From NCBI RefSeq assembly GCF_002355375.1, contig NZ_AP017312.1, positions 2,807,001-2,871,000 on the forward strand: a stretch of DNA of 64,000 nt, given 5' to 3'. Both the position numbers and the translations under genes were made by a program. Under the pieces are notes generated by a model. The model saw only the letters and a list, made by a program, of their open reading frames with translations. It ran no database searches and had not been told where the DNA came from. The stretch is from Aneurinibacillus soli. Lineage in GTDB: Bacteria > Bacillota > Bacilli > Aneurinibacillales > Aneurinibacillaceae. Of the stretch, positions 60,766 to 64,000 are shown in pieces (positions within the stretch are counted from its first letter, which is position 1; every line of letters begins with the position of its first letter).

Positions 60766-62658
60766 TTATCCTTTCTCTATGACGATTTTGTAATAGGAAT
60801 GAACGGTTAAGAAATAGTAGAATACGTACACAAGCGTATACATGCCAAGCGTTCCCGCCATCGGTACCGTAAAATCTGCCTTCAATTGGATCGCTAAAAT
60901 CAGGAGTGCAACGATACTGTGACACACCCCAAGCAGCAGCGGTGCTGTGAAGATGACTCGCATTTGGCGTGCGATGGAGCGTTTTACCTCTTTGTTTGTC
61001 ATCCCGATCTTACGTAAAATCTCATATTGTTTTTTCGCTTCATTCGCTTCCGTCAGTTGTTTGAAGTAAATGATGCTTCCTGTCGACATAAGAAACACAA
61101 ATCCAATCAGAATGCCGATAAACAGCAGAATGGACATAGGTGCGAGAACTTGAGCAAACGTTTCATAATAAGTCTGAAGAGCCGCTTCTTTCGGCAAGAT
61201 TCTGATAAGCTCTTTTGTAAGCTTTTTGCTCATCTCTGCGTTTTCAATGGTGTATCCTTTCAACCGAAGTGAGTGGTTTGTATCATACATTTTGTTGTAT
61301 ACGCTGTCTTTTACAATAAAGACTTGTGGTACCATATACGCATTGAGTACCGGTTGATTTGTATGTTTAAGAATACGAACATTTTGTTCGAGTCCGTTGG
61401 AGCGAATCGTAAATGTTTTACCGATTTCTTTGTCATATTCAACAGGGCCATAATAAGACAGGACCGCCTCGCTCTCGTTTTGTAGCACGACACGTTCCTT
61501 CGTGTTCATCATGTCCTGAATTCGGTTCCAGGAGCTTTCCGCCATTATATAGAATGCATCTGCTTTTCGTTTTCTTGGAAATGACGTGTCAACTTTCACA
61601 AGCATAGCATCCACTTGATGACGAATCGCATGTTCAGGATAGCTTGCAATCGTCTGTTCTACTTTTTTATCCAGTGCCTCGTCGTAACTAATGTAAGCAT
61701 AGGAGAAAGGAGTTGTTAAGCGAGTGACCTCCTGCATCCTGTAATTCATGCTATATGTCATACCGACTGAAGTTAAGGTTACGGCGCTTAAAATCGTAAT
61801 GGTAGCCAATGTGCGACTATGCGAACGAATACGGTATGAGAGCTGTGAAATGTCGGTCAGATTGGATTTTCGGTAATACAACGAACGGTTGTTTTGCAAA
61901 CGATTAAGTACCCAGGCTAGCGCAAACCGGAAGAATAGGAACGTACCAACAATGGAGGAGGCAAGTGTGATGAGCATGTCCATCACAAACGTTTCTTTTC
62001 CTGTATTTACTCCAATGCTATATCCAGCTAGTAAAATCACAAGGGCCAACAGTGCCCCGATCAGCGATGGTTTGGGTTGCTTTTCCCCAACTTTTTCTGC
62101 ATGAAACAGCTCAATAAGTTTAAAACGGTATACAATTGAAGATGCGTACAGTGAGGTAATGATAAACAAAATCCCAAATACACCAACCGTATACATAAGC
62201 GCTTCTGGACTTACCGTGAATGTAATAACAATAGCTACGGCCATCATTTTCACAAGCATCATCATGAGCAGCTTGGAAAAAATACTGCCTAACAGCACCC
62301 CAATGGCAAGCGCCAAGATCCCCATCACAATATTTTCATAAAATAGCATCAAGCCAATTTTTCTCCTGGTCACACCAAGCAGAGTGTATAAGCCGATTTC
62401 TTTTTTGCGTTTACGTACAAAGAAGGAAGTTGAGTACCAAATAAATAGCATCGAAAACAAGGCAATCACGATAGAAGCGGCATTAAAGGCCAGCAAAACC
62501 TTATCATCGCCCTCTGCAAAGCTCGCGAGCTGTTCGTTAAAACGAATCGATACGAATGTATAATAAATCGTCACAGTAAAAATAATGGAAGCAAAATAAA
62601 TAAAGTAATTTTGGAAATTTCGCTTCAAGTTTTTCGTAGCCAGATTAAAGAGTGTCAT
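60766..62658 (-). CDS. bceB: BceB-type ABC transporter permease (FtsX family)
   Basis: 630 residues from the ATG at 62658 with GGAGG 8 bases before; the gene overlaps the ATPase gene by 14 bases. Ten membrane helices with a large extracellular domain between helices 7 and 8 (about residues 290-500), the BceB/VraG layout that binds peptide antibiotics. N-terminus MTLFNLATKNLKRNFQNYFI and the C-terminal FVFLMSTGSIIYFKQLTEAN segment are typical. Works with BceA and signals to the BceS kinase; family is firm, the exact antibiotic is unknown. Confidence 0.88.
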   Translation of the reverse strand: MTLFNLATKNLKRNFQNYFIYFASIIFTVTIYYTFVSIRFNEQLASFAEGDDKVLLAFNAASIVIALFSMLFIWYSTSFFVRKRKKEIGLYTLLGVTRRKIGLMLFYENIVMGILALAIGVLLGSIFSKLLMMMLVKMMAVAIVITFTVSPEALMYTVGVFGILFIITSLYASSIVYRFKLIELFHAEKVGEKQPKPSLIGALLALVILLAGYSIGVNTGKETFVMDMLITLASSIVGTFLFFRFALAWVLNRLQNNRSLYYRKSNLTDISQLSYRIRSHSRTLATITILSAVTLTSVGMTYSMNYRMQEVTRLTTPFSYAYISYDEALDKKVEQTIASYPEHAIRHQVDAMLVKVDTSFPRKRKADAFYIMAESSWNRIQDMMNTKERVVLQNESEAVLSYYGPVEYDKEIGKTFTIRSNGLEQNVRILKHTNQPVLNAYMVPQVFIVKDSVYNKMYDTNHSLRLKGYTIENAEMSKKLTKELIRILPKEAALQTYYETFAQVLAPMSILLFIGILIGFVFLMSTGSIIYFKQLTEANEAKKQYEILRKIGMTNKEVKRSIARQMRVIFTAPLLLGVCHSIVALLILAIQLKADFTVPMAGTLGMYTLVYVFYYFLTVHSYYKIVIEKG

Positions 62659-63409
62659 GGTTACCGCCTCCGATAACTGCGAGTACATCCATAATTTTGT
62701 TGAAGAATGCTTTACGTGTTTCACCTTTGACAAGCTCCATAAACAGCTTCCCATCTTTAATGAAAAAGATGCGGTCACAATAGCTAGCCGCGAACGGGTC
62801 ATGTGTCACCATCAGAATAGTGGCCTGTTGCTGCTTGTTCAAATCAGATAAACACTCCAGCAATCCGGTCGCTGACTTGGAATCCAGTGCACCCGTTGGC
62901 TCGTCAGCAAGTACCAACTTGGGTTGGTTAATGATGGCGCGTGCAGCTGCGGTTCGCTGTTTTTGTCCGCCAGATACTTCATACGGGTACTTGTCTAGAA
63001 GTGTATCAAGGCCGAGTGTTTGCGCAATCTCCTGCACCCGTTGTTCAATCTCTTGTGCCCCTACACCCGCCAGTGCCAGAGGCAGTATGATGTTTTCTTT
63101 CAAGGTGAGTGTATCAAGCAGATTGAAATCCTGAAAAATAAAGCCAAGTTTATTTCGACGGAAAGAAGCAAGGGCTGTTTCATTCATCGTATGAATGGCT
63201 TCTCCATCCACCATAATACTGCCTGTGCTTGGTTTATCGATGGTAGCGACCAGGTTTAATAGCGTAGTTTTCCCTGCACCAGAAGGCCCCATCACCCCGA
63301 CAAATTCTCCTTCTTGAATTTCTACATTCATATCATGAAGTGCCGTATATTGATGACCACGCGAGCCGTACACTTTGCTTATTCCTTTTGCTTGCAATAC
63401 GATTGACAT
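62645..63409 (-). CDS. bceA: BceA-type ABC transporter ATP-binding protein
   Basis: 254 residues. Walker A MGPSGAGKTTLLNLVATIDK, signature VSGGQKQRTAAARAI, Walker B LVLADEPTGALDSKS, switch His ILMVTHDPF. The GPSGAGKT form and the immediate BceB-type partner point to the peptide-resistance group (BceA/YtsC/YxdL). Promoter region to 63490 lacks a clear box. Removes or shields cell-wall antibiotics such as bacitracin using energy from ATP. Confidence 0.93.
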   Translation of the reverse strand: MSIVLQAKGISKVYGSRGHQYTALHDMNVEIQEGEFVGVMGPSGAGKTTLLNLVATIDKPSTGSIMVDGEAIHTMNETALASFRRNKLGFIFQDFNLLDTLTLKENIILPLALAGVGAQEIEQRVQEIAQTLGLDTLLDKYPYEVSGGQKQRTAAARAIINQPKLVLADEPTGALDSKSATGLLECLSDLNKQQQATILMVTHDPFAASYCDRIFFIKDGKLFMELVKGETRKAFFNKIMDVLAVIGGGNHDTL

Positions 63410-63498
63410 TGTCGCCCTCCTGTATGTTTCTGTGCTTTTCTATATGTATTAAACCGCAAAGAGGGAAAGGGAACCATGTTTTTACCTAACAAAACAAC

Positions 63499-63530
63499 AC
63501 GCCAACCTTACATATTTGTAAGGTTGGCGT
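63499..63530 (-). terminator. Hairpin between the histidine kinase and bceA
   Basis: Perfect thirteen-base stem ACGCCAACCTTAC / GTAAGGTTGGCGT with a 6-base loop that covers the kinase stop codon. T-run is weak, so partial termination is likely. Confidence 0.6.
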
Positions 63531-64000
63531 ACGAATCGTTCAGCTTCGGAAAATGAAGCGTGACCTCAGTATAAGAGTCATATTCAGACGTTACCGTAAT
63601 ATCGTGACCGAGCTTGCGTGCTAACTTACGTGCTAAATATAGTCCCATCCCCGTTGCTTTTTCATACTTGCGTCCGTTCTGTCCCGTGAATCCTTTATCA
63701 AAGACTCGGGATACATCTTCTACAGGGATGCCCATACCTGTGTCCCGTATTTTTAGCATTTTCTCCTCTCGCGTTTCCAGTCCGTATATTTCGATTGTAC
63801 CTTCTGTTTCTGTATATTTTAGCGCATTGGATAAAATTTGATTCAGAATAAACGAAAGCCATTTTTTATCGCTCATGACCTCGTATTCAAGATCATGCAA
63901 TTTGATCTGAATTCGTTTGGAAATAAACGTTTTGGCATTATTTTTCACTGCTTGTTTCACAAGGCTTTCCAGGCTGATATCATGGATCAGATAATCGCGG
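63508..64000 (-). CDS. bceS: BceS-type sensor histidine kinase, C-terminal part
   Basis: 164 residues are visible; the gene continues past the right edge. The ATPase domain is complete in motifs: N box FILNQILSNALKYT, G1 KIRDTGMGIPVED, F box FDKGFTG and G2 ATGMGLYLARKLARKL. This and the downstream bceA-bceB set match the bacitracin-type module, where the kinase has two helices without an extracellular sensor and senses through the permease. The N-terminal half and the response regulator gene would lie beyond 64000. Confidence 0.85.
   Translation of the reverse strand, partial: RDYLIHDISLESLVKQAVKNNAKTFISKRIQIKLHDLEYEVMSDKKWLSFILNQILSNALKYTETEGTIEIYGLETREEKMLKIRDTGMGIPVEDVSRVFDKGFTGQNGRKYEKATGMGLYLARKLARKLGHDITVTSEYDSYTEVTLHFPKLNDSYANLTNM

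Noticed and set aside
1-64000. tRNA, rRNA or complete transposase genes
   Set aside because: No tRNA cloverleaf, rRNA segment or transposase reading frame was recognised on either strand.

Overview
The window looks like chromosome from a Gram-positive, endospore-forming member of the Bacillales. The evidence is several spore-coat-like genes, an hfq-miaA block, a ytpB-type sesquarterpene synthase, a SAM-I (S-box) riboswitch in front of metNI, Bce-type peptide resistance genes, and Shine-Dalgarno sites close to AGGAGG with frequent TTG and GTG starts. The overall protein set and moderate GC recall the Brevibacillus/Aneurinibacillus group; that placement is inference from memory, not a search. 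No rRNA, tRNA, CRISPR array or intact transposase was seen.

Layout. 1-3.6 kb: an RND efflux operon running off the left edge, with a promoter overlapped by two palindromes. 3.6-7.1 kb: small genes, a GIY-YIG nuclease/DUF2087 regulator pair, a DUF5412 membrane protein and a zinc-ribbon protein. 7.1-9.4 kb: an accessory-looking island holding a multi-pass membrane protein with a duplicated C-terminal domain, flanked by two copies of the same hairpin and next to a probable IS605/IS1341 right-end remnant. 9.4-22.7 kb: mtnE, SAM-riboswitch-controlled metNI, two polysaccharide deacetylases, hfq-miaA-methyltransferase, ytpB, coat proteins, a secreted beta-propeller, a PfkB kinase. 22.8-35.9 kb: chemoreceptor, YitT protein, bdbCD, a LOV-GAF-GGDEF-EAL photoreceptor, coat-like repeat proteins, ynfA, an AbrB-type regulator, a frameshifted pirin gene, a TetR regulator, a CPBP protease and ytaF. 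36-44 kb: a giant two-part P-type ATPase with small membrane proteins on both sides, then ppk. 44-50.7 kb: a chemoreceptor, a WYL-regulator/DinB/GyrI-like operon, and an amino-acid ABC importer. 50.7-57.2 kb: a c-di-GMP-I riboswitch followed on the same strand by a chemoreceptor, a one-module NRPS-reductase and an Sfp-type phosphopantetheinyl transferase. 57.2-64 kb: a broken DUF2642 gene, an ArsB/NhaD-type transporter, ccdA with a ResA-like thioredoxin, and a bceS-bceA-bceB run leaving the right edge.

Most interesting systems. (1) The 50.7-57.2 kb block puts a chemoreceptor and probably a self-contained aldehyde/alcohol-releasing peptide synthetase under c-di-GMP riboswitch control, in a genome that also carries a light-sensing c-di-GMP enzyme at 28.2-30.5 kb. 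(2) The 36-42 kb block joins a dead heavy-metal-type ATPase half to a live Ca2+-type ATPase, with short membrane proteins resembling the PacL idea of ATPase scaffolds. Both functional readings are inference. The sequence elements (riboswitch core, ATPase motifs, NRPS core motifs) are directly visible.
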